Assembly (NCBI GenBank): GCA_965226245.1
Contig: CBDDCL010000015.1
Span: 3,720,001-3,784,000, forward strand
Length of the DNA stretch: 64,000 bases
DNA from: CBDCYS01 sp965226245
GTDB lineage: Bacteria > Acidobacteriota > Terriglobia > Bryobacterales > UBA6623
Reading direction: 5' to 3'
Both the position numbers and the translations under genes were made by a program. Positions 8,423 through 17,946 of this stretch are shown piece by piece; the stretch's first letter is position 1; each line of letters opens with the position of its first letter. A model generated the notes under the pieces. The model did no database searches and had not been told where the DNA came from. It worked only from the letters and a program-made list of their open reading frames with translations.

Positions 8423-9967
8423 ATGGGATACTGCCGATTTCTAGTCGTTCTTCTGCTCGCCGCGTGTGCCTCAGCCCAGCGCCCGGCACTGCAAGTTCTC
8501 AAGCAAGAAACTCTCGAGCGGGTGGGCGCCCGCGCCAAGCAAGTGCAGGAAATCACTGACTCGCTGTTCAGTTTCTCTGAGCTGGGCTATCAAGAGTTCG
8601 AATCCGCCAAATACATCACCGGCATTTTGCGGGACAACGGCTTTCGCATCCAGCAGGGGGCGGCGGGCATGCCCACGGCGTTCGTCGCGGAGTGGGGCTC
8701 GGGCAAACCGGTCATCGGTCTGATGGCCGATATCGACGGCCTTCCCGAAACATCGCAAAAACCCGGCGTGGCCTATCACGCCCCGCTAATCGAGGGCGGT
8801 CCCGGCCACGGCGAAGGCCACAATGCGGGACAGGCCGTGAACGTGACAGCGGCGCTGGTCGTCAAGACTCTGCTCGAAAAATACAAAATCCAGGGGACCA
8901 TCCGCGTCTACCCGGGCATCGCCGAGGAACTACTCGGCAGCCGCACCTACATGGCGCGCGACGGCCTGTTCAAAGACCTCGACATCATGCTCAGCAGCCA
9001 TGTCTCGAACAACTTCAGCACGGTCTGGGGCGTGCGGGGCCTTGCGCTCGTCTCCACGCAATACAGCTTCCATGGCGTCAGCGCTCATGGCGCGGGTTCG
9101 CCTTGGAAGGGCCGCAGCGCTCTCGACGCCGTCGAGCTGATGAATGTCGGCTGGAACTACCGCCGCGAGCATTTGCCCGTCCAGCAGCGCTCGCACTACG
9201 TCATTCCGCACGGCGGCGATCAGCCCAACGTTGTTCCTCCCGAGGCGACGGTCTGGTACTTCTTTCGCGAGCGGGATCATCAGCTTGTCAAGGAACTCCA
9301 CGAGCTGGGAACCAAGATTGCCCGCGGGGCCACCATGATGACCGGCACCACCATGACCGAGCGGGTGATCGGGGCCGCCTGGGAGGCGCACTACAACAAG
9401 CCCTTGGCCGAACTGCTGCACGCCAACATCGAGGCGGTTGGCATGCCCCAGTGGAGCGAAGATGACATCCGCCTGGCGAAGGCCGCTCAAGCAACGCTTG
9501 GTTCCGAGCAGATCGGGTTGCGGACGGAGGTATCCGCCCTGGAAGGTACATCGACGGCCTCGGGTTCCGATGATATCGCGGAGGTGAGCTGGAACCTGCC
9601 CACCGTCAACCTGCGCTACCCGGCGAACATCCCCAACCTCGTCGGCCACCATTGGTCTTCCGCCATTGCCATGGCTACGCCCATCGCCCATAAAGGCGCT
9701 TTGGCCGGCGCGAAAGCGCAAGCCATGATGGCGATCGAGCTGTTCGCCGACCCTTCGCTGGTGGAAAATGCTTGGAAGTACTTCAGGGAGCAGACGAAGG
9801 ACGTAACGTGGGAGTCAATGATCCCCAAGGATTCGCCGCCGCCGGTTCACTTCAACCGCGATAAAATGGAACGCTATAAACCCCAACTCGAGAAGCTGCG
9901 CTACGACCCCTCGAAGTATTCAACCTACCTCGAGCAGCTCGGCATCGAGTATCCAACCGTCAAGTAA
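8423..9967 (+). CDS. Exported M20-family amidohydrolase/peptidase (AbgB-like)
   Basis: 514 residues from an ATG at 8423, where a clear signal peptide begins (YCRFLVVLLLAACASAQ). The frame is open further upstream, but that part is repeat DNA. Features include LMADIDGLPE (metal-binding Asp, about residue 110), GEGHNAGQAVNV (about 131), GIAEELLGSRTYM and a dimerisation-domain GVSAHGAGSPWKGRSALDAV. These match amidohydrolases of the p-aminobenzoyl-glutamate hydrolase subgroup, two-metal enzymes that cleave amide-linked amino acids. The natural substrate is unknown. Export to the periplasm suggests scavenging. Confidence 0.85.
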   Translation: MGYCRFLVVLLLAACASAQRPALQVLKQETLERVGARAKQVQEITDSLFSFSELGYQEFESAKYITGILRDNGFRIQQGAAGMPTAFVAEWGSGKPVIGLMADIDGLPETSQKPGVAYHAPLIEGGPGHGEGHNAGQAVNVTAALVVKTLLEKYKIQGTIRVYPGIAEELLGSRTYMARDGLFKDLDIMLSSHVSNNFSTVWGVRGLALVSTQYSFHGVSAHGAGSPWKGRSALDAVELMNVGWNYRREHLPVQQRSHYVIPHGGDQPNVVPPEATVWYFFRERDHQLVKELHELGTKIARGATMMTGTTMTERVIGAAWEAHYNKPLAELLHANIEAVGMPQWSEDDIRLAKAAQATLGSEQIGLRTEVSALEGTSTASGSDDIAEVSWNLPTVNLRYPANIPNLVGHHWSSAIAMATPIAHKGALAGAKAQAMMAIELFADPSLVENAWKYFREQTKDVTWESMIPKDSPPPVHFNRDKMERYKPQLEKLRYDPSKYSTYLEQLGIEYPTVK

Positions 9968-10317
9968 AGCCTAGCTAGCCAAAGATATTTGAAACTTCGT
10001 TCGAATTGGCCGCGGCTGGCTGTCACAGCATTTTTTCACAGCTTCCCGTCCCCTAACTGCCAAGGGGAGGACGATTTCCACAAGCTGCCTGATTGTTGAG
10101 GGCCTCTGTATCTGCCCCCCTCGGCACAGAAAGCCCTTCATGAGGCCGTGCTAGAAGAGATTCTCCAGGAACGCGTGGTCTCCAGCCGAGGACGCCGCAA
10201 CCCGCGCGGCGTCAAGCGAAACATGAGCAGCTTTCCCGCCCGGCGAAACCAACCGATCTCGCCCCCGTCCAGGATATCGAGAAATGCATCAGGATCGCTA
10301 AGTGAAGAGTATTGGGG
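9968..10317. other. Intergenic region with a repeat and a transposase tail remnant
   Basis: It holds a 35-bp repeat at 10006-10040 that recurs at 17271-17306 and, from about 10138, a short open frame resembling the C-terminus of an IS4-type transposase. No intact gene. Confidence 0.5.
10006..10040 (+). repeat. 35-bp repeat (GGCCGCGGCTGGCTG...CATTTTTTCACA), copy 1
   Basis: Nearly identical to 17271-17306, which lies in the feoA-feoB junction. Both copies end CAGCATTTTTTCACA. Confidence 0.75.
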
Positions 10318-10319
10318 TT
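10138..10319 (+). pseudogene. C-terminal remnant of an IS4-type transposase
   Basis: The frame reads HEAVLEEILQERVV and then RGRRNPRGVKRNMSSFPARR, which resembles the conserved tail (RxNPRGVKRKMSxFP) of certain IS4-family transposases, and stops at 10319. Nothing upstream completes the gene. The call rests on recognition of this tail only. Confidence 0.45.
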
Positions 10320-11359
10320 AAGGCAATATTTCGATTGCGTTCACCTTCGGATTCGACACGACGCCTGTGAAGTCGACAACGATCTCCCCAGTTGTCACGT
10401 CAACGGCAAACTGGCGGTCGACAGCCGTAAAGGCGCCGCCGGCTGCGAGCACAATGTCGAAATTAGACAATACGGTTTGACCGTTGACCGCTATATCAAA
10501 GACTCGTTGCCCCGCCGACTTGAAATAGATTTCCGCGAACTTCAGCGTCACCGTGTGGGCGATATTCGGCACGGAAACGCGGTATTGCAGGCTCCCTATT
10601 CCCCAATGTTCGGTCTGATAAAGCTCAGGCGTGGCCGTGTCTTTGATGCGGCGGCCGGTACTGAACGCCCCGCCCCCGCCGAACCCGGTATCGGCGCTCC
10701 AAACTTGGCCATCCGGATCAGCGTACAACGGGCCCCCCGCGTTGACCCGAATCGGATCATTGGGAACGAGCGTCACGATCGCGCTTGCCGCCGCGCCAGG
10801 ATCCAGGGTGCTCGTCGCTGTCATCGTCACGGTCTGTAAACCGGCAATATCGGCGGGGGCAGTGTAAAGCCCGCCGCCCGAAATCGTACCGGCGTTCGGA
10901 TCAATTGACCAAATAACGGGCGTCCCCGGCGCCTCCACTACCGTCGCGCTAAACTGCTGCGTTTGCCCGTCGGTCAGCGTCGCTTCCGCCGGCGTTACCC
11001 GAACGTCGTCCGGCACGATTTCGATCGCGCTGATTTTGGGATTGGAAACCACGCCGGTGAAATCGATGGCAATCTCTCCCGAGGTCACATTGATCAAGAA
11101 TTGCCGGTCCACGGCGGTGAAAGCCCCGCCCGCTTCGGACACGATATCGAAGTTCGGAAGGACTGCTGCGCCGTTAATCGCCACGTCAAAGATTCTTTGC
11201 CCCGTCGAAGTGAAATAGATTTCGGCGAACTTCAGGGTTACGCTATATGTCCCGTTGGCCTGAACGAAGCTGTAGCGCAGACTGCCGTCGCCCCAGTGCT
11301 CCGAGCGATAGAGTTCCTGAGCATTTGTGCCGTTGATGACGGCGCCGGTGGAAAACGCG
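10318..11359 (-). pseudogene. Malectin-domain protein, 5' end removed by an IS element
   Basis: About 347 codons remain: the end of one malectin-like carbohydrate-binding domain (TLKFAEIYFTSTGQRIFDVA), a Big_2/Ig-like domain (VTPAEATLTDGQTQQFSATV) and a complete second malectin-like domain (VNAGGPLYADPDGQVW to FTGVVSNPKVNAIEILP). The first domain starts abruptly at the terminal repeat of the IS at 11360. The frame stays open into IS sequence, but that part is not homologous. The missing N-terminal portion does not reappear beyond the other end of the IS, so the gene is beheaded rather than simply interrupted. The intact protein was probably secreted and bound polysaccharide. Confidence 0.75.
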
Positions 11360-12966
11360 TGTTGTAGCACAATAGAAATGTCCCCCTCGGTAGCACAATA
11401 GAAATGTCCCCTTGGGTTTGTTGTTTGTAAGTTTGTAAGAGAGAATCGTCGTCGTCGGGGCTGTGGGAATGTGGGAATCGCTTTAGCGATTTCCAAGGGA
11501 CGGTGGGAAGGGTGGGAAACCGGTCGTTGCGATGCGAACCCTCTTCGCTGTTCGCCGAGGTTTTCCACGCTTTCCATCCGGCCCGTCATTTCCACAGCCC
11601 TGCCTTTTTATGTCGTCGCCGCGCGCTTTTTCGAACGCAGTGACTTACGCCAGGGGTGGTCCGCGGCCGGCTTGGACCGCCGCGGAACCGCTCGTTGTTT
11701 CGGCTCTGGGCGCGGCTTCGGCTGCGGCCGGGCGATCTCTTCAAAAGCTACCGCGCGGCCTTCGTAGACCACTTGCAACTCGGCCTCTCGCGCTTGCTGC
11801 ACGGTGACTCTCGCGCCCGCTCCCAGAGCCTGATTGCGCTGCGGTTTCAACTGCAAAAAACGGTTCTCGAAACGTACCACCAGGTCGTTGGAGACCACCC
11901 GCTCGGCCTCCAAGCAAAACACCCACTTCAAGTCCAGGCGCTTCGATAGAGGTTGGTGAAAGTCCGCTCCCGCCGCTGCTTCGCAGGTAAACTTGGCGTT
12001 GTGTTCGTCCAGATACTGCTCGTCGAGATAGCGGTTCGCCGCCTCGTAATCGGCAATGCCTTGGAGCCGCATCTTCTTGATCAGGCGGTCTTGATGCGTG
12101 CCGTGATGGCGTTCCACGCGGCCCTTCGCTTGCGGCGACGAAGCGGCGATGATACCAATGCCGAGCTTGGCGCACATGCGCCCGAACTGCGTCTGGGGCT
12201 CGATGCCTTCGAGCGCTTCGCGCGACGTCGGCTGGCGCTGGTAGACGTTCTTCCAGTCGCAATACAACGCCTTCGGAACGCCGTATTGACGCACCCAGGC
12301 TTGGAGCAGATCGGCCGCCGCCCAAGTCGTTTCCTCGCTGGAGAAACGGCACAACGCCCGGCCGGTCGCATCGTCGACGAAGTTCATCATGCAGCCTTTC
12401 GGGCCGCGTCCTTCGAGCCAGTCGTGGTGCGAGCCGTCGAGTTGAATCAGCTCGCCGAAGTGCGCTTTGCGCTGCCGCCGCTGGCGATGCGGCTGGCGCT
12501 TGCGGCTCCGGCTCCACAGACCCGCGGCGAGCATCCAACGCCGCAAGGTTTCGGGCGGCACTTCGAGACTGTGATCGGCCGCCAGATGTTCCGACGCCAG
12601 CGTCGGCCCAAAGCGCTCGTGCGGCTCGCCCGAATAGTTCTCGCGCACCAACTCGAGAACCTGCTCGCGTCGCTTGTCATCGGCTCGGTTCGAAGCGCGC
12701 CCGACGTTGCCATGCACGAGAGCTTTGCTCCCCCCCTCGCCGTAACGCTTCTTGAGACGCTTCGCCTGGCGGTAGCTGACGTCCAGCAGCTCGGCCGCCT
12801 CGGTCAATTTCAGTTCGCCTCGTTTCACTCGGCTCAGCACTTCGCCGCGCCTCACTTCCTTTGCACTCATCGATGTCCTTTCCAATCTCGGCTCCTCCTT
12901 CGGAGCCTCAGATTAGGGGACATTTCTATTGGGTGCTCAAGGGGACATTATCATTGGGTTACAACA
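11360..12966 (-). mobile_element. ISNCY/IS1202-like insertion sequence
   Basis: About 1.6 kb bounded by TGTTGTA at 11360 and TACAACA ending at 12966. Each end carries two tandem copies of a subterminal motif (CAATAGAAATGTCCCC at the left; CAATGATAATGTCCCC and CAATAGAAATGTCCCC at the right, reverse-complemented), likely transposase binding sites. One transposase gene lies inside on the minus strand. The bases flanking the ends do not match each other, so no target duplication is visible. That agrees with deletion next to the element. Confidence 0.8.
11608..12870 (-). CDS. ISNCY/IS1202-like DDE (rve) transposase
   Basis: 420 residues, starting at the ATG (12870) that follows GGAAAGGAC; another in-frame start lies 15 bases upstream. 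The N-terminal helix-turn-helix (LKLTEAAELLDVSYRQAKRL) is followed by an integrase core with acidic residues in LIQLDGSHHDW, LYCDWKNVYQ and KGRVERHHGTHQDRL. The C-terminus is basic and Pro/Lys-rich. It appears full-length and could be active. Confidence 0.85.
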   Translation of the reverse strand: MSAKEVRRGEVLSRVKRGELKLTEAAELLDVSYRQAKRLKKRYGEGGSKALVHGNVGRASNRADDKRREQVLELVRENYSGEPHERFGPTLASEHLAADHSLEVPPETLRRWMLAAGLWSRSRKRQPHRQRRQRKAHFGELIQLDGSHHDWLEGRGPKGCMMNFVDDATGRALCRFSSEETTWAAADLLQAWVRQYGVPKALYCDWKNVYQRQPTSREALEGIEPQTQFGRMCAKLGIGIIAASSPQAKGRVERHHGTHQDRLIKKMRLQGIADYEAANRYLDEQYLDEHNAKFTCEAAAGADFHQPLSKRLDLKWVFCLEAERVVSNDLVVRFENRFLQLKPQRNQALGAGARVTVQQAREAELQVVYEGRAVAFEEIARPQPKPRPEPKQRAVPRRSKPAADHPWRKSLRSKKRAATT

Positions 12967-13277
12967 GACCCAAAAGGTATTAGTACCAAAGTACTTAACA
13001 TGGTTACGTTAAGGTGCCGGTTCGGTTCGCGATCAATTCAGACCAGCTTGAAGCTCTCATCGTCCGAAAGGCGGCCACTCTATAGAAGGTACACTGGGAG
13101 GAGATCGCTGGGGAGATGCTGGGGAGATCGGGGACAGTTCCCGAACCCGACCTGTGGTTACGCCTTGGCTCTCTTTGCTCGGGGCTGTGGACCGGGTCGG
13201 CGCGACCTCAAGCGCTGTCGCCCCTTACGTTTGCGATGCCGATGCGGCCAGCGTCCGGTTAGTCAACCCGCCAGTCC

Positions 13278-13418
13278 CTCCAAAATGCCCCAGCCGCCAT
13301 TCACCCCAACCTGATCACGGATTTTTTAGAAAAATATCCCCCGTGTTTTCAACAACCCTCGCCTATGAGAGCAAGATCCCGCGAGTCCGATTCGCTATTC
13401 TAATAACAGTGAAACCAG
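13278..13418 (+). repeat. 141-bp repeat, inverted relative to 47197-47336
   Basis: It runs from CTCCAAAATGCCCCAGCC to TATTCTAATAACAGTGAAAC and matches the reverse complement of 47197-47336 over its whole length with scattered substitutions. At both loci a two-hairpin repeat follows on the same side. Confidence 0.8.
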
Positions 13419-13440
13419 TAAGGTGGAAACAAGCGGCGAT

Positions 13441-13485
13441 GTGGCGCGCGTCTCCAGACGTGCCGTGTCGCCATTCCTGGCGACA
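13441..13485 (+). repeat. Two-hairpin repeat (copy 3)
   Basis: Structure: GTGGCGCG, CGTC-TCCA-GACG, TGCCG, TGTCGCCA-TTCC-TGGCGACA. It has the same stems as the copies at 46988, 47539 and 60303. Confidence 0.85.
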
Positions 13486-13848
13486 TGTCTTAGCTGGCAT
13501 GGCCGCCAGCCCGAGTTGCCGCCAATCCGCCAGCCGCGGCAGCGAGCGACAACAATCCCTCAAATCCGCAAGAAAACCTGTCGCTTTGCTAGGGAACCTG
13601 CCACGGTCCTGCCGCCGCCTGCAACCCGAGTCACTGAAAACAAAGACATTATAGGTTGACATCATGACGAGGCGTCGAAAATGGCCCAGATCGTGCCATT
13701 CTGTGCCATTCTGTGCCATTTCCTGGTATTTTGTAAAGAAAATTTACACCTCAACCGGCAACCTCTTTGTTTCCACCACTTCGCCAAGCCCTGGCCACTA
13801 ACATCCCGGCCTGCCGGTTTCGCAAGCATACCGGCGCCGGATCCAAAC

Positions 13849-13950
13849 GTAGCAGAAAATTCGGGAGCCAGACTCGGAGCCCCGACCGTGAGGGAGGGTT
13901 TGTTAGCCGCTTCGACGCGCCTTATCCGACAGCAGCCCCGCTCCCCGGAC
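13849..13950 (+). repeat. GTGGCAGAAAATTCGG interspersed repeat (copy 3)
   Basis: Same family as 6905-7024, ending slightly earlier in the tail; a GTTTG variant interrupts the GGGAGGGG core. Confidence 0.75.
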
Positions 13951-13982
13951 ATGTTATGATTTCACCCATGCAGGACTCCAAA

Positions 13983-15197
13983 ATGAATCGCCGGGACATG
14001 CTTCGAACCGCAGCCACGGGCGCCTTGGCGATGACCGCCAGTTCCTATTCCAAGATTCTGGGAGCCAACGACAAAGTCAATCTGGGGCTCATTGGCGCCG
14101 GCGGGCGGGGCCAAACCGTCATGAAGGCCTTCCAGTTGAACTCAACCGTCAACGTGGCCGCCGTCTGCGACGTCTACAGCTCGCGCACCGACAAAGCTCT
14201 GTCGATCGCCCCCGGGGCTCGCGGATTTTCCGATCACCGCAAGCTGCTCGATCAGAAGAATGTCGATGCCGTTTTGGTGGCGACACCGGACCACTGGCAC
14301 GCCGGAATCGTCATCGATGCCGCCAACGCCGGCAAAGACATTTACGTCGAGAAGCCGCTGACGCTAAAAATCGAGGAAGGCCCGGAGATCGTCAAGGCCG
14401 TCCGCGTCAACAACCGAGTCTGCCAGGTAGGCATGCAGCAACGCTCCGGAAAGCATTACTTACGGGCCAAAGAAGAGTACTTTGACACTGGCCGGCTGGG
14501 TAAGATCACTCTGGCGCGAACCTGGTGGCACGGCAACCGCGCTCACCTGCGCCTGGCCCCCCCGGAATTGCAGTCCCTGCCCTCGAACCTCAACTGGGCG
14601 CGCTTCCTGGGACCGGTCAAGTGGCGCGACTATGACCCGCAACAGTACGCCAACTTCCGCGCCTACCTCGACTTCGGAGGAGGACAGATCACCGACCTGT
14701 TCACCCACTGGATCGACGTGGTCCACATGTTCATGGGGCAGGACAACCCCATCTCCGCGGTAGCCGCCGGCGGTATTTACCACTACAAAGACGGACGAAC
14801 CGCGCCCGACACGATCAACGTCTTGCTGGAGTACCCCAACGAGTGGACCGCGACGTTTGAAGGTACGCTGGCGCCGGGCATCAGGGGCGCCGCGGTCGAA
14901 TTCGCCGGCACGGAGGGGCGGCTCTACATTGACCGCCGGAAATTCGAATTCTACCCGCTGGATAGCAGCCCGCGAGATGGAGTTGAACCTGAACCGACCA
15001 CCGTCCCGTTCGAGGGCAACATGACCGCCGACCACGTAAACAACTTCATCGATTGTGTGCGGACCAGAAAGCGTCCCAATGGCGATGTGTGGATCGGACA
15101 CCGCTCCGCGCAAGCATCGCATTTAGGCAACATCGCCTACCTCCAGAAGCGCCGATTGAAGTTTGATCCCGGCCGAGAAGAAATCCTGCCACTGTAG
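13983..15197 (+). CDS. TAT-exported Gfo/Idh/MocA family oxidoreductase
   Basis: 404 residues from MNRRDMLRTAATGALAMT; an ATG 15 bases upstream is an alternative start. NRRDML plus the following hydrophobic run looks like a twin-arginine signal. Next come a Rossmann motif GLIGAGGRGQ (about residue 36), the EKPLT motif that ends the NAD(P) domain (about residue 125) and a C-terminal beta-sheet domain with GGGQITDLFTHWIDVVH. Family members oxidise or rearrange sugars and related polyols, often with a tightly held cofactor when exported. The frame is open upstream into a repeat, which is not part of the gene. Confidence 0.85.
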   Translation: MNRRDMLRTAATGALAMTASSYSKILGANDKVNLGLIGAGGRGQTVMKAFQLNSTVNVAAVCDVYSSRTDKALSIAPGARGFSDHRKLLDQKNVDAVLVATPDHWHAGIVIDAANAGKDIYVEKPLTLKIEEGPEIVKAVRVNNRVCQVGMQQRSGKHYLRAKEEYFDTGRLGKITLARTWWHGNRAHLRLAPPELQSLPSNLNWARFLGPVKWRDYDPQQYANFRAYLDFGGGQITDLFTHWIDVVHMFMGQDNPISAVAAGGIYHYKDGRTAPDTINVLLEYPNEWTATFEGTLAPGIRGAAVEFAGTEGRLYIDRRKFEFYPLDSSPRDGVEPEPTTVPFEGNMTADHVNNFIDCVRTRKRPNGDVWIGHRSAQASHLGNIAYLQKRRLKFDPGREEILPL

Positions 15198-15262
15198 CTT
15201 GGAATATGGTGCAGGCTGCCGCCTGAACGTCGAGGCCCGATGACTCTTGGCCGCTGGAGCTT

Positions 15263-17188
15263 CTAGGCGCGGATGACCTGGTAGGCAATCAAGGCACTCA
15301 CATAGGCCAGCCCGGTCATATAGACCCACTGCAGCAAGGGCCACTTCCACCCCGCGGTTTCGCGGCGCACCACGGCGACGGTCGACATACACTGCATCGC
15401 AAACGCAAAGAAAATCAGCAGGGCGATCGCCCCTCCAAACGTCAGCTCCGCTTGCAAGGCTTGCTGCAGCTCGAGCGAGCTTTCGTCGGCTTCCATACCG
15501 TAGATTGTCCCCAGAGTCGCGACCATCACTTCCCGCGCGGCCAGCGAAGTAATCAGACCGATCCCGATTTTCCAATTGAATCCCAGGGGCTCGATCAGCG
15601 GCTCGATCGTTTTCCCAATGGTCCCGGCGATGCTGTCACCGATTGGAGGCGCTTTGCCGTCCTGCAGGGGAACGGTGCACAGAAACCACAGCACAATCGT
15701 GGTGACGAGAATGACTGTGCCGGCGCGGCGCAGGAAAACCTTGGAACGATCCAACAGCCGCAGCCCGAGCGACTGCAGGGTCGGCACTCGATAGGGCGGC
15801 AACTCGAGAATGAAAGGCGTGCGGGAGCTTTTGAGGATCGATGACTTCAGCACCCAGGCGGTCCCGAAGGCGGCCACGAACCCGAGCGCGTAGAGGCCCA
15901 GCATCGTTGCGGCGCGAGTTCCGAAGATGGGTCCCAGCAATGGCTGCTGGGGAACGAATGCCGCGATCAGCAGCGTGTAGACAGGCAGGCGGGCGGAGCA
16001 AGTGATGAAGGGCGCGACGAAGATCGTGGCCAGGCGGTCGCGGCTGTTCTCAATCGTGCGCGCGGATAGAATCGCCGGCACGGCACAAGCGTAAGCCGAA
16101 AGCAGAGGGATGAAAGACTTCCCTTGCAAGCCCGCCCTCGCCATCGTTCGATCGGCAATGAGGGCCGCCCGGGCGAGGTATCCGGAGTCCTCCAGTATCC
16201 CGATGAACAAGAACAAGATGAGGATCTGCGGCAAAAATATGATGACCGACCCGACGCCGCTCCAGATGCCGTCGATCAGCAGCGAGCGAAACAAGGATTC
16301 CGGCAGCACCGAGGCGAGCCATTCTCCAGAGGCGCCAATACCGGCATCCACGGCGTTCATCAGCGGTTCGGCAGCCGTGAAGATGCTTTGGAAGACGGCG
16401 ATAACAACAACCAGAAAGAACAACGGACCCGCGACCGGATGCAAGAAAATCCGGTCCAAGCGCCGCGTCCAAATAGGCGGCGCGGGCGCGGAGTAGCGCG
16501 ATCGCGCGCTAACTCGCGTGGCCCAGTCGCGGCAGCGCGGGACGTCGGAAATTACGGGGAGGGAAATCACGGGAAGGGAAACCGCGGGAAGTTCGACCCG
16601 CGCCGGCGGGCTGGCACGGCCCTCCAGAAAAGCCACGACTTGGTCGATTCCCTGCCCTCCGCGAGCGCTGATCAGGGCGACGGGAGCGCCGATCTCCTTC
16701 GACAGCAAATCGGTGTCGAGGCCGCCTCCCCGGCTTTTCAGGTCGTCGGCCATGTTCAAGGCGACCAGAGTCGGCAGGCCGAGGCTCAAGATAGGGGCGG
16801 CCAGGGTGAGATGGCGTCCCAGGTTCGTCGAGTCGAGGATCAGGATGACGGCATCCGGCCGGGGAACATCTTCTCTCTGACCGCTGAGGACATCGCGCGT
16901 AATGCGCTCGTCCTCGCTGCGGGGAGAGAGGCTGTAAACCCCCGGCAGATCGACCAGCAGGACTTCCTTGCCGCTGGAAAGTCTGGCGCGGCCCAGCCTT
17001 TTCTCGACGGTGACTCCGGGGTAGTTGGCGACCTTCTGGCGCAGACCCGTCAGCCGGTTGAAGAGCGTGGATTTCCCGGAATTGGGAGCGCCCACGACGG
17101 CCACGATGCGCTGCGAAGCGGGCTTTGAAGAAGGGGCTGGCGGGGGAGCGGCGACTGTCGCCGGTCCGCTGCCGTGGCAATCGCTCAT
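15263..17188 (-). CDS. feoB: Ferrous iron transporter FeoB
   Basis: 641 residues starting at the ATG 17188. The N-terminal G domain has P-loop GAPNSGKST (about residue 34), DLPGVYSLSP (G3) and NMAD (G4). The C-terminal membrane part has the paired Gate regions, including LPPYRVPTLQSL and about eight hydrophobic segments. It moves Fe(II) into the cytoplasm with GTPase control. It lies 113 bases downstream of feoA in the same direction, with a 35-bp repeat in the gap. It is slightly short for the family but shows no gap in key motifs. Confidence 0.93.
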   Translation of the reverse strand: MSDCHGSGPATVAAPPPAPSSKPASQRIVAVVGAPNSGKSTLFNRLTGLRQKVANYPGVTVEKRLGRARLSSGKEVLLVDLPGVYSLSPRSEDERITRDVLSGQREDVPRPDAVILILDSTNLGRHLTLAAPILSLGLPTLVALNMADDLKSRGGGLDTDLLSKEIGAPVALISARGGQGIDQVVAFLEGRASPPARVELPAVSLPVISLPVISDVPRCRDWATRVSARSRYSAPAPPIWTRRLDRIFLHPVAGPLFFLVVVIAVFQSIFTAAEPLMNAVDAGIGASGEWLASVLPESLFRSLLIDGIWSGVGSVIIFLPQILILFLFIGILEDSGYLARAALIADRTMARAGLQGKSFIPLLSAYACAVPAILSARTIENSRDRLATIFVAPFITCSARLPVYTLLIAAFVPQQPLLGPIFGTRAATMLGLYALGFVAAFGTAWVLKSSILKSSRTPFILELPPYRVPTLQSLGLRLLDRSKVFLRRAGTVILVTTIVLWFLCTVPLQDGKAPPIGDSIAGTIGKTIEPLIEPLGFNWKIGIGLITSLAAREVMVATLGTIYGMEADESSLELQQALQAELTFGGAIALLIFFAFAMQCMSTVAVVRRETAGWKWPLLQWVYMTGLAYVSALIAYQVIRA

Positions 17189-17270
17189 GTAGTTTCCGTG
17201 GTGGAAGGTGTGAAAGAATCGGGACTGCCACAAGCGGCAACTGCCCAGTCCTTGTTTATCAGTGAACCGT

Positions 17271-17306
17271 TTGGCCGCGGCTGGCTGTCCCCAGCATTTT
17301 TTCACA
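17271..17306 (+). repeat. 35-bp repeat, copy 2, at the feoA-feoB junction
   Basis: Matches 10006-10040. It overlaps the stop codon of feoA (17302-17304) and occupies part of the gap before feoB, so feoA's last bases are part of the repeat. Confidence 0.7.
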
Positions 17307-17538
17307 CCTTCCGGGTCGTGGTTTGCAAAACAAGGCGAGCGGCCGTCTCTCGGCGCAACGCGACTTCGGAGCCGTCGACACGAAATACGCGGGTGTGCCC
17401 CAAGGGCGATCCCTGGGCGGCGGTCACCGAAACGCCCGGCAAGAAACCGAGTTCCATCAGCCGCTGAGCGTCATCCGGCGAGAGATCAATCTTATCCAAA
17501 ACGCCTTCTTCGCCTTGTCGCAAGTCTGCTATCGTCAG
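17302..17538 (-). CDS. feoA: FeoA-domain protein, probable CTG start
   Basis: 78 residues if read from CTG 17538; 73 from TTG 17523. The sequence (M)TIADLRQGEEG and LMELGFLPGVSV followed by GSEVALRRETAARL is a FeoA SH3-like fold, which regulates FeoB. No ATG or GTG occurs in frame after the upstream stop. GGAG sits eight bases before CTG, and the resulting N-terminus TIADLRQGE matches the family, so I prefer CTG, or ATT six bases earlier. It precedes feoB. Confidence 0.75.
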   Translation of the reverse strand: MTIADLRQGEEGVLDKIDLSPDDAQRLMELGFLPGVSVTAAQGSPLGHTRVFRVDGSEVALRRETAARLVLQTTTRKV

Positions 17539-17946
17539 TGCAATTTCTCCATCGCAGGCGTTTCCGGCACTCCCGTCTTGAAACTGAGTTGCAAGTTGCC
17601 TTCAGTATGAAATGGGGTCGCGGGAATGTCAACAATAGGCTCGTGGTGAGAACCCATCGGCTCTGTCGCAAACCAATGCTTCGCATGGCAGGCCCCTCCG
17701 TTCCGGTTGGAGGGGCTTGCGCAAGAGTCGGGATGGTTCCGGTCGCCTCCGAGGCCGGCGCACAGGCAAAGCGGTTCATCGTGATCTCCAACCATTCGAA
17801 TCAACGGCGTTGACATTGAGGGGCCGGAGACGGAAGAGAAGGGCTACTGCTATGGCTGCCGGATCTATGGCCGAGAACGGCAGGAGCGCCGGGTGGCCTT
17901 CGGTTGAGCGGATTCGTCAGGCACTCCAGGCTGCAAGGAGCAGCTG
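17539..17946. other. Intergenic stretch with no recognised gene
   Basis: Short overlapping frames only. The right part may hold degenerate upstream sequence of the tldD remnant, but I cannot align it by eye. Confidence 0.4.

Larger units (their letters stand above)
12967..13982. other. Gene-poor repeat region upstream of the oxidoreductase
   Basis: No gene is supported. It contains a 141-bp repeat (13278-13418), a two-hairpin repeat (13441-13485), a short tandem run of GTGCCATTCT (about 13694-13722) and a GTGGCAGAAAATTCGG-type repeat (13849-13950). Confidence 0.65.

Noticed and set aside
12967..13100. Missing N-terminal part of the malectin gene beyond the IS
   Set aside because: Reading the minus strand here gives no malectin sequence, so the gene is truncated rather than split.
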